Source of the DNA: Roseibium sp. MMSF_3412
GTDB lineage: Bacteria; Pseudomonadota; Alphaproteobacteria; Rhizobiales; Stappiaceae
Assembly: GCF_030733265.1 (NCBI RefSeq)
Contig: NZ_JASHJI010000023.1
Span: forward strand, 1 to 64,000
Direction of reading: 5' to 3'
Length of the DNA: 64,000 bases
In this document: positions 25,102 through 34,256 of the stretch, one piece after another
How the letters are laid out: the number at the start of each line of letters is the position of its first letter
Position numbering within the stretch: the first letter of the stretch is position 1
Position numbers and translations under genes: made by a program
Notes under the pieces: model-generated
What the model was told of the DNA's origin: nothing
Seen by the model: the letters and a program-made list of their open reading frames with translations, nothing else
The model's database searches: none

Positions 25102-25353
25102 ATGTCTGACTTGCTTCTCTCGGATTTGCGGAGAGGGAAGCCGACCGGAGCTGACGCGATTGAAATCGCGTCAGAGAGCAAACAACGCAACGCGCGTTCC
25201 AATTTTGATCTGGCAACGCCCAATCCGGAGGCGGGTGACAGCTATTTCGTCACATTTTTTCTGGACGAACAGGCCGGTGATTTTGCTGAAAGCATCAAGA
25301 AATTCGACGGAGTTTTATCCGTCTATGTGAAGCCCGATTTGGGACTTCCGTAA
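25102..25353 (+). CDS. Small prodomain-like partner of the subtilase
   Basis: An 83-aa protein ending 40 bp before the subtilase start. The second half (residues 47-83: SYFVTFFLDEQAG, FAESIKKFDGVLSVYVKPDL) has the same pattern as residues 88-124 of the protease next door (GFYKLYAPEADLEDLQKELL, then IFEAVYIKPPAELP). Both end a two-strand, two-helix unit with VYVKP or VYIKP and LP, the shape expected of an inhibitor I9-like prodomain. It may be a stand-alone folding aid or inhibitor of the protease. The ATG at 25102 has no clear ribosome binding site, so the true start could be ATG 25063. Confidence 0.6.
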   Translation: MSDLLLSDLRRGKPTGADAIEIASESKQRNARSNFDLATPNPEAGDSYFVTFFLDEQAGDFAESIKKFDGVLSVYVKPDLGLP

Positions 25354-25393
25354 TTCAAGCCGGCGGGTTCGTCTTCCATGCAGGAGGAAAACC

Positions 25394-27292
25394 ATGGCCA
25401 GGAAGACACGAAAAGTATCTGCACCGCAAGGGCGTCAACCCGAGCTGATCGCGCTTGCCAAGCCTGACGTCGGGCTGCGCGTCGCGGGCGCATCGCTGCG
25501 TTCCCTCGGTGGATCAAAGACCGCGAAGGCGGAAAAGGCCTTCAAGAAACACAATTGCGTTGCAACACCGCTGTTCGGCCCCTCCGAAGAACGTGTGGAC
25601 GCCGCCGTCGCAGCGCAGGCACCATCTGCGATGGCGCCGCTGGAAAGCCTCTCCGGCTTCTACAAGCTGTATGCACCGGAAGCCGATCTGGAAGACCTTC
25701 AAAAAGAGCTACTGGAAAACGACATCTTCGAAGCTGTCTATATCAAACCACCAGCCGAACTGCCGGAAGAAGCAGCTGATGTCTCCGGTGCCATGAATGC
25801 GATGGTTGCAATGCCTGATGTGCCGCCGCCGGCGACACCCGATTTCATCGCCCGCCAGATTTATCTGGATCCGGCCCCGGCCGGTGTCGATGCGCGCTGG
25901 GCGTGGAGCCAGGCCGGTGGACGCGGTACCGGCATCCATATCACTGATATTGAAGGTGCCTGGCGCTTCAGCCACGAAGACCTGATCGAGCGTCAGGGCG
26001 GTGTTGTCGGCGGCGTTGAGTTCAACGATGTGGGCTGGCGCAATCACGGCACGGCCGTGCTGGGCGAGTATGGCGGCGACGAGAACCCGTTCGGCGTCAC
26101 CGGGATTTCTCCCGAGGCGATCTGTACGGCAGTCTCGCACCGGACGCTCGGGTCGGCCGGGGCGATCAATCATGCGGCCGCAAGGCTCGGCGCGGGCGAT
26201 ATCCTGCTCCTTGAGATGCACCGGCCCGGACCACGGCACAACTTTCAGCTCAGACCGGACCAGCGCGGCTACATCGCCGTTGAATGGTGGCCGGATGATT
26301 TTGCCGCCATCCTCAACGCCGCGCGCCGGGGGATCATTGTCGTGGAAGCTGCCGGCAACGGCGCGGAAGATCTCGATGATGCCCTCTACGAAACACCGGG
26401 TTTCGGTTTCCCCGCCGGATGGACCAACCCGTTCCGCAGGACCAACCGCGATTCGGGAGCAATTGTCGTGGGCGCGGGCGCACCGCCTCCCGGCACCCAT
26501 GGCCGCAATCACGGGCCTGACAGGTCGCGGCTCGGGTTTTCCAACTATGGTGCTCTGGTGGACGCCCAGGGCTGGGGCCGGGAAGTCACGACCTGCGGCT
26601 ACGGTGATCTGCAAGGCGGCGCCGACGAAGACCTCTGGTACACCGACACGTTCTCAGGAACGTCCAGCGCATCGCCGATCGTCACGGGGGCGCTTGCCTG
26701 TGTCCAGGGCATGGCACGTGCGCGCAACCGACCGGTGTTTACGCCGGACGAGCTGAGAAATGCGCTTCGCACGACCGGCAGTCCGCAGCAGGATGCGCCC
26801 GGCCGTCCGGCGACGCAGCGTATCGGGAACCGGCCCGATATTCCGGCGCTCGCAGGCGCGCTCTTCGGCGTCGGCGGCAACCGCCGCTCCGTCGCCTTCC
26901 GCCGCGAGGTGGAGCGCTGGCGGCCTCTGGAAGTCCGGGCGATGATCGATATCAGCCCGCAACTGGTGGCGGCGCACTCGACCTTCGTCCTGCAGCAGGC
27001 GCTTGTTTCGGCACAGCCGCTGCGCGCGGATGCAGACGGCATCCTGTCGAAGATGGCGATCCTGTTCCGCATCTCGTCTCTTGCCGGGCAGGCGGTCGAG
27101 ATCGCGGGTCCCGTTGGCGGGTCCCGGTATCGCTGGTGGGGCAGCATTGCTTCGGACGGTCTCGGCCGTGTCTTCGTCGATGAAGGCTATTCATCGACTG
27201 GCAGCGACAATTTTGACCTGATCGCCGAGATAAGGGGTGTCGATACACGCTTTGCCTTCGACACCGTGGCACAGCGTTACCGCGCGGTCTGA
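25394..27292 (+). CDS. Subtilisin-like serine protease (S8 family)
   Basis: A 632-aa serine protease. A prodomain-like segment spans about 85-124. The S8 catalytic triad is visible: D185 in IHITDIEGAW, H218 in RNHGTAVLGEYGG, S424 in FSGTSSASPIV, with oxyanion N322 in VVEAAGNGAED. A beta-rich C-terminal domain of unknown type covers about 500-632. No signal peptide is present, so it may be intracellular or exported by another system. AGGAGG seven bases before the ATG fixes the start. It follows the 83-aa prodomain-like gene by 40 bp, almost certainly in one operon. Confidence 0.92.
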   Translation: MARKTRKVSAPQGRQPELIALAKPDVGLRVAGASLRSLGGSKTAKAEKAFKKHNCVATPLFGPSEERVDAAVAAQAPSAMAPLESLSGFYKLYAPEADLEDLQKELLENDIFEAVYIKPPAELPEEAADVSGAMNAMVAMPDVPPPATPDFIARQIYLDPAPAGVDARWAWSQAGGRGTGIHITDIEGAWRFSHEDLIERQGGVVGGVEFNDVGWRNHGTAVLGEYGGDENPFGVTGISPEAICTAVSHRTLGSAGAINHAAARLGAGDILLLEMHRPGPRHNFQLRPDQRGYIAVEWWPDDFAAILNAARRGIIVVEAAGNGAEDLDDALYETPGFGFPAGWTNPFRRTNRDSGAIVVGAGAPPPGTHGRNHGPDRSRLGFSNYGALVDAQGWGREVTTCGYGDLQGGADEDLWYTDTFSGTSSASPIVTGALACVQGMARARNRPVFTPDELRNALRTTGSPQQDAPGRPATQRIGNRPDIPALAGALFGVGGNRRSVAFRREVERWRPLEVRAMIDISPQLVAAHSTFVLQQALVSAQPLRADADGILSKMAILFRISSLAGQAVEIAGPVGGSRYRWWGSIASDGLGRVFVDEGYSSTGSDNFDLIAEIRGVDTRFAFDTVAQRYRAV

Positions 27293-27297
27293 CACGA

Positions 27298-27341
27298 CGG
27301 GCGGCGCTGGCTGAGATCATCAATCAGGTCAGCGCCGCCCG
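27298..27341 (+). terminator. Hairpin after the subtilase
   Basis: CGGGCGGCGCTG pairs perfectly with CAGCGCCGCCCG across a 20-nt loop, six bases after the stop. No T-run follows; it precedes a second, classical terminator. Confidence 0.6.
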
Positions 27342-27362
27342 GACTTGAGGCGCAACAGCAAG

Positions 27363-27386
27363 GACCTGTCTTCGGGCAGGTCTTTT
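27363..27386 (+). terminator. Rho-independent terminator
   Basis: GACCTG/CAGGTC with a TCTTCGGG loop and TTTT, about 70 bp after the subtilase stop and before ttcA. Confidence 0.7.
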
Positions 27387-27452
27387 CAATTCCGGCCTGT
27401 TCGGCTACATCAGCGCGACACCCGAGACGTCATGCAGCCTGGGCAATCGAAG

Positions 27453-28394
27453 ATGAATGACATAACCGAGACCAACACTACGGATGTCCCGGCACTGCTG
27501 CGGAACACGCCATCCAGCGTGGAGTTCAAGAAATTGCGCAAACGCCTGTTGCGTCAGGCGCGCGAGGCAATGGACGACTTCGGCATGCTGCCGAGGGAAG
27601 CCTCTCAGCAGAAAAGGCCGAAATGGCTGGTCTGCCTGTCCGGAGGCAAGGACAGCTATACGCTGCTGGCGGTCCTGATCGAGCTCAACTGGCGTGGTTT
27701 GCTGCCGGTGGACCTGGTTGCCTGCAATCTGGATCAGGCACAGCCGGGGTTCCCGACCGATATTCTGCCGAAGTTCTTCGAGGACAACGGGATCAGGAAC
27801 ATCATCGTGCGCGAGGACACCTATTCCATCGTGACCGACAAGATCCCCGAGCACCGGACCTATTGTTCGCTGTGCTCGCGTCTGCGCCGGGGAATTCTCT
27901 ACCGGATCGCGCGGGAACAGGGCTGCGAGGCGATTGTTCTGGGGCACCACCGGGAAGACATTCTGGAAACCTTCTTCATGAACCTCTTCCATGGAGGGCG
28001 GCTGGCATCAATGCCGCCGAAGCTCGTCAACGATGAGGGCGATCTGCTGGTTCTGCGCCCGCTCGCCTACGCCGCGGAGCGTGACATTGCAAAATTCGCA
28101 TCCGCCATGCAGTTCCCGATCATTCCGTGCAACCTGTGCGGCTCGCAGGACGGGCTGCAGCGCGAAGAGGTCAAACGCATGCTGCAGGGCTGGGAAAAGC
28201 AGTCTCCGGGCCGTCTCGGTGTCATGGCGAGGGCGCTCGGTCATACGCGCCCGTCTCACCTGCTGGATCGCGCGCTTTACGACTTTGTCAATCTGCGTCC
28301 GTCAGAAGGTTCTGCCGGCGACAACACGGGAGAGGCTGAAGAGCCCTGTGGTGCCAGCCTCGCGATGACGGCAAAGCTCTTCGCTGCCGAGTGA
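27453..28394 (+). CDS. ttcA: tRNA 2-thiocytidine(32) synthetase
   Basis: A 313-aa enzyme that thiolates C32 of certain tRNAs, using ATP and an iron-sulfur cluster. The PP-loop is LVCLSGGKDSYTLL. The cluster-binding cysteines are seen in YCSLCSRLRRGI and IPCNLCGSQDGLQR. GHHREDILETFFMNLFHGG is also conserved. The start is uncertain between ATG 27453 and ATG 27432; neither has a strong ribosome binding site. The last 30 residues (after NLRPSEGSAG) are not family-conserved and resemble repeat-derived text. Convergent with the LysR gene at 28420. Confidence 0.93.
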   Translation: MNDITETNTTDVPALLRNTPSSVEFKKLRKRLLRQAREAMDDFGMLPREASQQKRPKWLVCLSGGKDSYTLLAVLIELNWRGLLPVDLVACNLDQAQPGFPTDILPKFFEDNGIRNIIVREDTYSIVTDKIPEHRTYCSLCSRLRRGILYRIAREQGCEAIVLGHHREDILETFFMNLFHGGRLASMPPKLVNDEGDLLVLRPLAYAAERDIAKFASAMQFPIIPCNLCGSQDGLQREEVKRMLQGWEKQSPGRLGVMARALGHTRPSHLLDRALYDFVNLRPSEGSAGDNTGEAEEPCGASLAMTAKLFAAE

Positions 28395-28419
28395 GCAAAC
28401 ATTCCCGTCGTTTTCACGG

Positions 28420-29310
28420 TTAGCGTTGGTCGCTGCCGGCAAAAAGCCCGCGCAGCCAGGTCTCGACAGTGCGGGCTGCCGGACTTTGGGACTGGTCCGT
28501 GTCGCGGTGCAAGAGATAGTGCGTCTGAACCGAGGGGATCTTTTCTTCGAACGGAACAGCCAGACGACCAGCAGCAACAAGGTTCATGGCGACGCGCTCC
28601 AGCAGCAGTGCAACGCCGCTCTGTGCCGCGGCCAGTTCCACTGCAGCCAGCGACGTATCGACCGTGATCTTCGATGTCTCCGGCCGGGTCTTGAGCCCGA
28701 TCGCGTCGCAATAGCGTGACCAGTGATCATCAAAACCAAGCGTATGAATTCTGTCAAAATCCGATAAATCTGACGGTTTCTTCAAGCTTTTTACCAGGTT
28801 CGGGTGGCAGACGGGAACGATGAATTCCGTTCCCAGGGGCTCGGCCCGTACGCCCGGCCAGTTACCGTCGCCGAGGCGGATCTCGATATCGATGCCGGTT
28901 TCGAGCACCGTGTCCGCCCATATCGCCGAAAGCAGGCGGATCTCGATGTCGGGGTACATATCCCGAAAGGCGGGCAGCGCAGGAGCGATCAGCAGAACGC
29001 ACTCGGAAATGGGTGCGCGGATCGTCACGGAACCTGCCGTCCGGTTGCCGAACAGTCCTTCGGTCGAGACGGCCAGTTCCTGAAGCGCCTTGCGGACGGC
29101 AGGCAAATAGGCCCGACCGCTGGCGGTCAACTCGATCTTGCGTGTCGTGCGCTCCAGCAACTGGTGCCCGAGCTGGGATTCGAGGGCGCTGATATGCGTG
29201 CTGATCGCAGCCTGCGTCAACCCAAGCTCGTTGCCCGCAGCGGTGAAGCTGCGCAAACGGCTGGCGGCTTCGAAACTTCTGAGCCAGAGCAGGTTCGGGA
29301 GGGCTTGCAT
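28420..29310 (-). CDS. LysR-family transcriptional regulator
   Basis: A 296-aa LysR-type factor of the GcvA-like branch. DNA-binding helices are seen in SFEAASRLRSFTAAGNELGL and AISTHISALESQLGHQLLER; the effector domain includes RAPISECVLLIAPALPAF and DIEIRLGDGNWPGV. It is divergent from the dehydrogenase/ALDH pair beginning at 29426 across 115 bp, which makes it their probable regulator. The inducer is unknown. Confidence 0.9.
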   Translation of the reverse strand: MQALPNLLWLRSFEAASRLRSFTAAGNELGLTQAAISTHISALESQLGHQLLERTTRKIELTASGRAYLPAVRKALQELAVSTEGLFGNRTAGSVTIRAPISECVLLIAPALPAFRDMYPDIEIRLLSAIWADTVLETGIDIEIRLGDGNWPGVRAEPLGTEFIVPVCHPNLVKSLKKPSDLSDFDRIHTLGFDDHWSRYCDAIGLKTRPETSKITVDTSLAAVELAAAQSGVALLLERVAMNLVAAGRLAVPFEEKIPSVQTHYLLHRDTDQSQSPAARTVETWLRGLFAGSDQR

Positions 29311-29425
29311 CGGTTCATTTGATAAAAAAAATCAGGCAATGTCCAATGATTATATCGTTTCTCTTTTGGTTGGGCGCGGCGCAATCTGATCCTTGAATGC
29401 ACGTCAACACGGCAAGGAGCGGAAC

Positions 29426-30418
29426 ATGCATATTGGCTTCATCGGTCTGGGAAATGTCGGCGGAAAGCTTGCGGGAAGCATCCTGCGCAACGGCCACGAT
29501 CTGACGGTTCTTGATCTGAACGGTGACCTTGTGGATCGGTTCGTGGCTTCCGGCGCAACCAAGGGGGACAGCCCGAAACAGCTGGCGAAAACCTGCGATA
29601 TTGTCATTACCTGCCTGCCAAGTCCGGCGGCCTGTTCTGCCGTTGTCGAGGGGCCGGACGGGATCCTTGAAGGGATCGGACCGGGCACGGTCTGGGCCGA
29701 GATGTCGACCACAGATGCCGGTGAAACCCGGCGTCTCGCCGATCTTGTGATCGCAAGGGGCGGGGAGGCGATCGAATGCCCGGTTTCGGGCGGGTGCCAC
29801 CGTGCCGCGACCGGGAACATCTCCATCTTTGCCGGCTGCGCCCGCGGCACGTTTGAAAAGGTTCTTCCGCTTCTCACGGTGCTCGGACGGCGCGTTCTCC
29901 ATACGGGCGACATCGGCACCGCCTCTGTCCTGAAGGTGGTGACCAACTACCTCGCCACCGCCAACCTTGTTTCGCTCGCCGAAGCGCTTGTGACATGCAA
30001 GGCGGCGGGCATGGATCTGAACACCTCCTACGAGGCGATCCGTATTTCATCCGGAAATTCCTTCGTCCACGAGACGGAAAGCCAGGTGATCCTGAACGGT
30101 TCCCGAGACATCTCCTTCACGATGGATCTGGTTGCCAAGGATATCGGCCTGTTCCAGTCGATTGCCGATGCGCACGACGTTCCGCTGGACCTGTCGCCCC
30201 TGCTCAACAGGCTCTTTGCCGATGCCATCGGGCGCTATGGGCCGAGGGAACTCTCGCCCAACATCATCCGGCGGCTTGAGGAGGCAACGGGACTGGACGT
30301 TACCGCTCCGGGTTTTCCGGCAGAAATGCTTGACGACGAGCCGGAAGAGGCCGGATATGAAGTCGTGCCGACTCGCGGCACCGAGACCGAGGCAATTTTG
30401 CGGAAAGCAGCAGGCTGA
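29426..30418 (+). CDS. NAD(P)-dependent beta-hydroxyacid dehydrogenase
   Basis: A 330-aa member of the 3-hydroxyisobutyrate dehydrogenase-like family. The Rossmann motif is GFIGLGNVGGKLAGS, the substrate-binding motif is PVSGGCHRAATGNISIFAG, and the catalytic lysine is in LKVVTNYLATANLVSLAEAL. It is about 35 residues longer than typical members, with an acidic C-terminal tail. AAGGAG six bases before ATG 29426 fixes the start. It overlaps the following ALDH by one base (TGATG), so the two should work in one pathway, oxidising a hydroxy acid or alcohol and then an aldehyde. The actual substrate is unknown. Confidence 0.88.
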   Translation: MHIGFIGLGNVGGKLAGSILRNGHDLTVLDLNGDLVDRFVASGATKGDSPKQLAKTCDIVITCLPSPAACSAVVEGPDGILEGIGPGTVWAEMSTTDAGETRRLADLVIARGGEAIECPVSGGCHRAATGNISIFAGCARGTFEKVLPLLTVLGRRVLHTGDIGTASVLKVVTNYLATANLVSLAEALVTCKAAGMDLNTSYEAIRISSGNSFVHETESQVILNGSRDISFTMDLVAKDIGLFQSIADAHDVPLDLSPLLNRLFADAIGRYGPRELSPNIIRRLEEATGLDVTAPGFPAEMLDDEPEEAGYEVVPTRGTETEAILRKAAG

Positions 30419-31842
30419 TGATGGAAAAGCGGCAGTTCTTTATCGATGGTGCATGGGTCGATCCGGCAGAGGCGAGGGACCTTGAGGTGATCAATCCGGC
30501 AACGGAGAAAGCTGTTGCTGTCATCTCGCTCGGAACCGCGGCGGATGTCGACCGTGCCGTTGAGGCGGCAAAACGGGCCTTCCTGTCCTGGTCCGAAACG
30601 AGCGTCCAGGAGCGGGCAGCGTTGCTGGAACGGACTATCGAGATTTATGAGCGCCGCTCAGCTGAGATGGACGAAGCCATCCGCCTGGAGATGGGCGCCC
30701 CGGCGGATTTCACACGTGAACAGCAGACCCCGGCCGGGACGGGGCACCTTCAGGCGACACTCGAGGCTTTGAAATCACACCAGTTCGAGCGCCCGAGCCC
30801 GCGGGGTGGCAGCGTACTCAGACATGAGCCCATCGGTGTTTGCGGCCTGATCACTCCGTGGAACTGGCCGATCAACCAGATTGCCGCGAAGGTTGCCCCG
30901 GCGTTGGCGGCGGGCTGCACGATGGTCCTGAAGCCCAGCGAAATCGCACCTCTTTCCGGCTTGCTGTTTGCAGAGATCCTGGATGAAGCCGGCTGTCCGG
31001 CCGGGGTCTTCAATCTCGTCAATGGTGACGGACCCGGCGTCGGAGCGGCCATGTCCGCGCATCCCGATATCGACATGATGTCCTTTACCGGGTCGACCCG
31101 GGCCGGTGTCGCGGTGACGCAGAGCGCTGCACCCACCGTCAAACGGGTCGCGCTGGAACTCGGCGGAAAGTCGCCCAATCTCATCTTTGCCGATGCGGAT
31201 CTGGAGACGGCGGTGCGTTTCTCGCTTGAAAGCTGCTTTTCCAACACCGGACAGTCCTGCGATGCCCCGACGCGGCTTCTTGTTGAAAACGGCGTCTATG
31301 AGCAGGTTGTGGCTCTTGCCGGAAACATCGCGCCGGAAACCACAGTCGGCGATCCGGCCAAGCCTGGCGGCCATATCGGGCCGGTCATCAGCGAACTTCA
31401 GTATGAGCGCATCCAGGGACATATCGAACGCGGTGTTGCAGACGGTGCGCGGCTGGTGGCCGGAGGTCCAGGCAAACCCGAAGGTTATGAGACTGGGTAC
31501 TACGTCAAGCCCACGGTGTTTGCCGGCGTCACCAACCAGATGTCGATTGCCCGAAATGAGATCTTCGGACCGGTCCTGGTAATGATCCCGTTCGAAACGG
31601 AGGATGAGGCCATCCGGATGGCCAATGACACGCCCTATGGTCTTGCAGCCTATGTCCAGACCGGTGATCCCGAACGGGCAAAACGCGTTTCCCGCAAGCT
31701 CAGGGCAGGCAGCGTCTATATCAATGGGGCAAGTCCGGACTGGGATGTCCCCTTCGGCGGCTACAAGCAATCCGGCAATGGCCGCGAATACGGCGAATTC
31801 GGCCTCGAGGACTTTCTGGAGCTGAAAGCGATCACCGGCTGA
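30418..31842 (+). CDS. Aldehyde dehydrogenase family protein
   Basis: A 474-aa NAD(P)-dependent aldehyde dehydrogenase of normal length. Catalytic Cys281 is in FSNTGQSCDAPTRL and the general base E247 in VALELGGKSPNL. The cofactor region has ITPWNWPINQIAAKVAPALA and SFTGSTRAGVAV. It overlaps the upstream dehydrogenase stop by one base and is likely controlled by the divergent LysR gene. ATG 30418 and ATG 30421 are both possible starts. A substrate cannot be read from sequence. Confidence 0.93.
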   Translation: MMEKRQFFIDGAWVDPAEARDLEVINPATEKAVAVISLGTAADVDRAVEAAKRAFLSWSETSVQERAALLERTIEIYERRSAEMDEAIRLEMGAPADFTREQQTPAGTGHLQATLEALKSHQFERPSPRGGSVLRHEPIGVCGLITPWNWPINQIAAKVAPALAAGCTMVLKPSEIAPLSGLLFAEILDEAGCPAGVFNLVNGDGPGVGAAMSAHPDIDMMSFTGSTRAGVAVTQSAAPTVKRVALELGGKSPNLIFADADLETAVRFSLESCFSNTGQSCDAPTRLLVENGVYEQVVALAGNIAPETTVGDPAKPGGHIGPVISELQYERIQGHIERGVADGARLVAGGPGKPEGYETGYYVKPTVFAGVTNQMSIARNEIFGPVLVMIPFETEDEAIRMANDTPYGLAAYVQTGDPERAKRVSRKLRAGSVYINGASPDWDVPFGGYKQSGNGREYGEFGLEDFLELKAITG

Positions 31843-32054
31843 ACCCGCCCGGCTGCTGCGCTTGAGGCGCAGGCATTTCTGCGTCCGATTGCCGCCATCC
31901 AAAAAGGCGCGAACAGCGTAACACCAGTACGATCCATTGCGTTGACCGGTGTTGCCATGACCTCTTCAAAACGATGCGTGCGCCCTGATTTGCCCGGGTT
32001 TACCGTTTCTTTGTGCGGTGGATGCGCCCAGGCATCACCATCGGCGGTGCGCTG

Positions 32055-33002
32055 ATGGAAAGAAACGCGATCGGCATTATCGGCGCGGGTCTCGCGGGTC
32101 TTTGCTGTGCGAGCATCCTTCAGAAGCGCGGCTATACACCCGTTCTCCTGGAGAAGGGGCGCGGAGTTGGCGGACGGCTCGCCACGCGGCGGACCGATGC
32201 CGGTTTCCAGTTTGATCACGGCGCCCAATACATCACGGCAAGAACACCCGACTTCCGCAATGCGGTGGCACGTCTGATTGGTAAAGGCGCGGCAGGCACG
32301 TGGTCAGGTGCGGACCGGGAGGTCATTGTCGGAACACCGTCGATGAATGCCATGGCGAAGGTGCTTGCCGGCGGGCTTGATATCAGACGCAAGACCCGCG
32401 TGACGGACCTGCGTGCCGAAGAGAACGGTTGGCGCGCCGCAACGGCAGACAGCGTGTTTCAGTTCGACCGGCTCGTTGTCACGGCACCGCAACCGCAGAC
32501 GGTCGGTCTGCTGGGCGTTGAGCATCCGCTGGCAAATGCGATCTCCGCGGTGCGCATGTCGCCCTGCTGGACGTTGATGGCAACCTTTGCGGATCAGCAG
32601 GAGATCCCTTTCACAAGCCGCTCGGCTCCCGACAGCTATCTCGCATGGATCGCGCTCAACAGTTCCAAACCGGGGCGTCCGGACACGAACAGCTGGGTTG
32701 TTCAGGCCAGCGCCGACTGGAGCGCAAGAAACCTGGAGCGCGAGGCGGACGATGTTGCGCAGGAAATGCTGCTGCGCCTTTGCGGGATCTTGCGTATCGA
32801 ACCGTCCAACGCGGTGCATGCAAGTGCACATCGCTGGCGCTATGCAAGGGTTGAGGAACCGCTCGGCACCCCGTTCTGCCGCAATGATGCAGGTACGCTT
32901 TACCTCGGCGGTGACTGGTGTCTTGGTGCCCGCGTGGAAGCGGCGTGGACAAGCGGCAAGGCGATTGCCGATGACTTGCTGGGAGAGATCGATGCTCGAT
33001 GA
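32055..33002 (+). CDS. Renalase-like FAD-dependent oxidoreductase
   Basis: A 315-aa flavoprotein. The dinucleotide-binding motif is IGIIGAGLAGLCCASILQKR, followed by LLEKGRGVGGRLATRRT and FDHGAQYIT, a signature of renalase and related amine-oxidase-fold proteins. The C-terminal FAD contact is LYLGGDWCLGARVEAAWTSG. Renalases oxidise isomeric dihydronicotinamides; that role here is by analogy. The start at 32055 is the first family-like methionine; it overlaps the next gene by 11 bp. First gene of a tightly packed operon. Confidence 0.85.
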   Translation: MERNAIGIIGAGLAGLCCASILQKRGYTPVLLEKGRGVGGRLATRRTDAGFQFDHGAQYITARTPDFRNAVARLIGKGAAGTWSGADREVIVGTPSMNAMAKVLAGGLDIRRKTRVTDLRAEENGWRAATADSVFQFDRLVVTAPQPQTVGLLGVEHPLANAISAVRMSPCWTLMATFADQQEIPFTSRSAPDSYLAWIALNSSKPGRPDTNSWVVQASADWSARNLEREADDVAQEMLLRLCGILRIEPSNAVHASAHRWRYARVEEPLGTPFCRNDAGTLYLGGDWCLGARVEAAWTSGKAIADDLLGEIDAR

Positions 33003-33867
33003 TCCGCGCATTGCCGGTCTCTTGCGGCTTGTCCCGGGGGTATTCAGGCCCGCGCCCGGCCGTGGACGGATTTTGCTCGCACTTGCATCAGGCGTTGTCT
33101 GTCATCTCGTCTTTGCGCTTGCGGTTATCGCGATGATGAGCGCCATGTTCTTCGGCATGCAGCGCAGCCTTGGCTCGGTTCCCTGGCCGTGGGCTGCCGC
33201 GGTCAACCTGCTCTTGATCCTGCAGTTCCCCGTTGTTCATTCCGCTCTTCTGACAGGGACGGGCCGCCGGATGCTGGCGGGGTTCATCCCGAGTCCTCAT
33301 GGTGCCGTCCTGTCAACGACCACCTATGCCACGATCGCCGCGGCGCAGTTGCTCGCCCTGTTCGCGCTCTGGACACCGTCCGGGGTCGTTTGGTGGCAGG
33401 CGGAGGGAACTGTCTTCTGGCTGCTCTGCGCTGCGTATGGCGCTGCCTGGCTGCTTCTGATCAAGGCGAGTTTCGATGCCGGAGCAGAGGTTCAGTCCGG
33501 TGCGCTCGGCTGGATGTCGCTGATGGCGAAAGTCAAACCGGTGTTTCCCGACATGCCGGACAAGGGGTTGTTCCGGCTGATACGCCAACCGATCTATCTG
33601 GCCTTCGCGCTGACGCTCTGGACCGTGCCTGTCTGGACGCCGGATCAACTGGCGCTTGCGCTTCTTCTGACAGCCTATTGCGTCTTCGCTCCACTTTTGA
33701 AGGAGCGCAGGTTCAAAGCTGCTTACGGTACGCGCTTCGAGGCTTACCGCACCCAGGTGCCCTATATGCTGCCGCGGCCCACCCGGCATGGCCTGGCTGT
33801 GCGCGAGCGACGCAACGGCTTGTTTTTCAAGGGTGAACGAACCTCGAGACAAAGGGAAGCTGACTGA
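32992..33867 (+). CDS. Isoprenylcysteine methyltransferase-like membrane protein
   Basis: A 291-aa membrane protein with about six hydrophobic segments. The C-terminal half has MPDKGLFRLIRQPIYLAFAL, then LLKERRFKAAYGTRFEAYRT, the hallmark of the isoprenylcysteine carboxyl methyltransferase/NnrU/PEMT-like fold that binds SAM at the membrane face. The substrate is unknown; bacterial members may methylate lipids or small molecules. GGGAGAG precedes ATG 32992, inside the end of the flavoprotein gene, so translation is coupled. A longer frame from 32587 is a shadow of that gene. Confidence 0.8.
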   Translation: MLDDPRIAGLLRLVPGVFRPAPGRGRILLALASGVVCHLVFALAVIAMMSAMFFGMQRSLGSVPWPWAAAVNLLLILQFPVVHSALLTGTGRRMLAGFIPSPHGAVLSTTTYATIAAAQLLALFALWTPSGVVWWQAEGTVFWLLCAAYGAAWLLLIKASFDAGAEVQSGALGWMSLMAKVKPVFPDMPDKGLFRLIRQPIYLAFALTLWTVPVWTPDQLALALLLTAYCVFAPLLKERRFKAAYGTRFEAYRTQVPYMLPRPTRHGLAVRERRNGLFFKGERTSRQREAD

Positions 33868-34256
33868 TGGAGACCCTTGCACTTCTTGTATCCGCGCTGC
33901 TGTTCGGTGGCATGGTTCTTTATGCCTTCGGGTTCGCGGCCTTCGTTTTTACGGCGTTGCCGGCGGATGTCGCCAGTCCCACAATCAGGCGCGCCTTTCC
34001 CTATTTCTATCTGTTCGTGCTTGGCGTCTCGGCGCTTGCGGCGCTTCTGCTCCTGGCCGGAGATCTGGTGTCGGCGTCAGTGATGGCGGTGATTGCGCTT
34101 TCAACGATCCCGACGCGTCAGGTTCTGATGCCGGCGATCAACAGGGCGACGGATGAGGGAAGAAAGACGCAATTCAAGGTCTTGCACGGGCTGTCCGTCT
34201 TGATCACGCTCGCCCATATCGCAGGGGCAGCCTATGTGCTGGCGAGGTTCGTATGA
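33867..34256 (+). CDS. DUF4149-like membrane protein
   Basis: A 129-aa protein with four predicted helices (LALLVSALLFGGMVLYAFGF, YFYLFVLGVSALAALLLLAG, SVMAVIALSTIPTRQVLM, VLITLAHIAGAAYVLA). FEATURES such as PTRQVLMPAINRATDEGRK followed by FKVLHGLSVLITLAH resemble the DUF4149 family. No function is known. The ATG overlaps the stop of the upstream gene (TGATG), and its stop overlaps the DUF427 gene by 4 bp. Confidence 0.75.
   Translation: METLALLVSALLFGGMVLYAFGFAAFVFTALPADVASPTIRRAFPYFYLFVLGVSALAALLLLAGDLVSASVMAVIALSTIPTRQVLMPAINRATDEGRKTQFKVLHGLSVLITLAHIAGAAYVLARFV

Noticed and set aside
25709..26614. A 301-aa minus-strand frame within the subtilase gene
   Set aside because: Antisense shadow over the protease catalytic region.
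28300..28394. Unusual TtcA C-terminus as a possible frameshift
   Set aside because: The tail reads as repeat-like text, but the frame is intact and the enzyme core is complete, so it is noted only as an extension.
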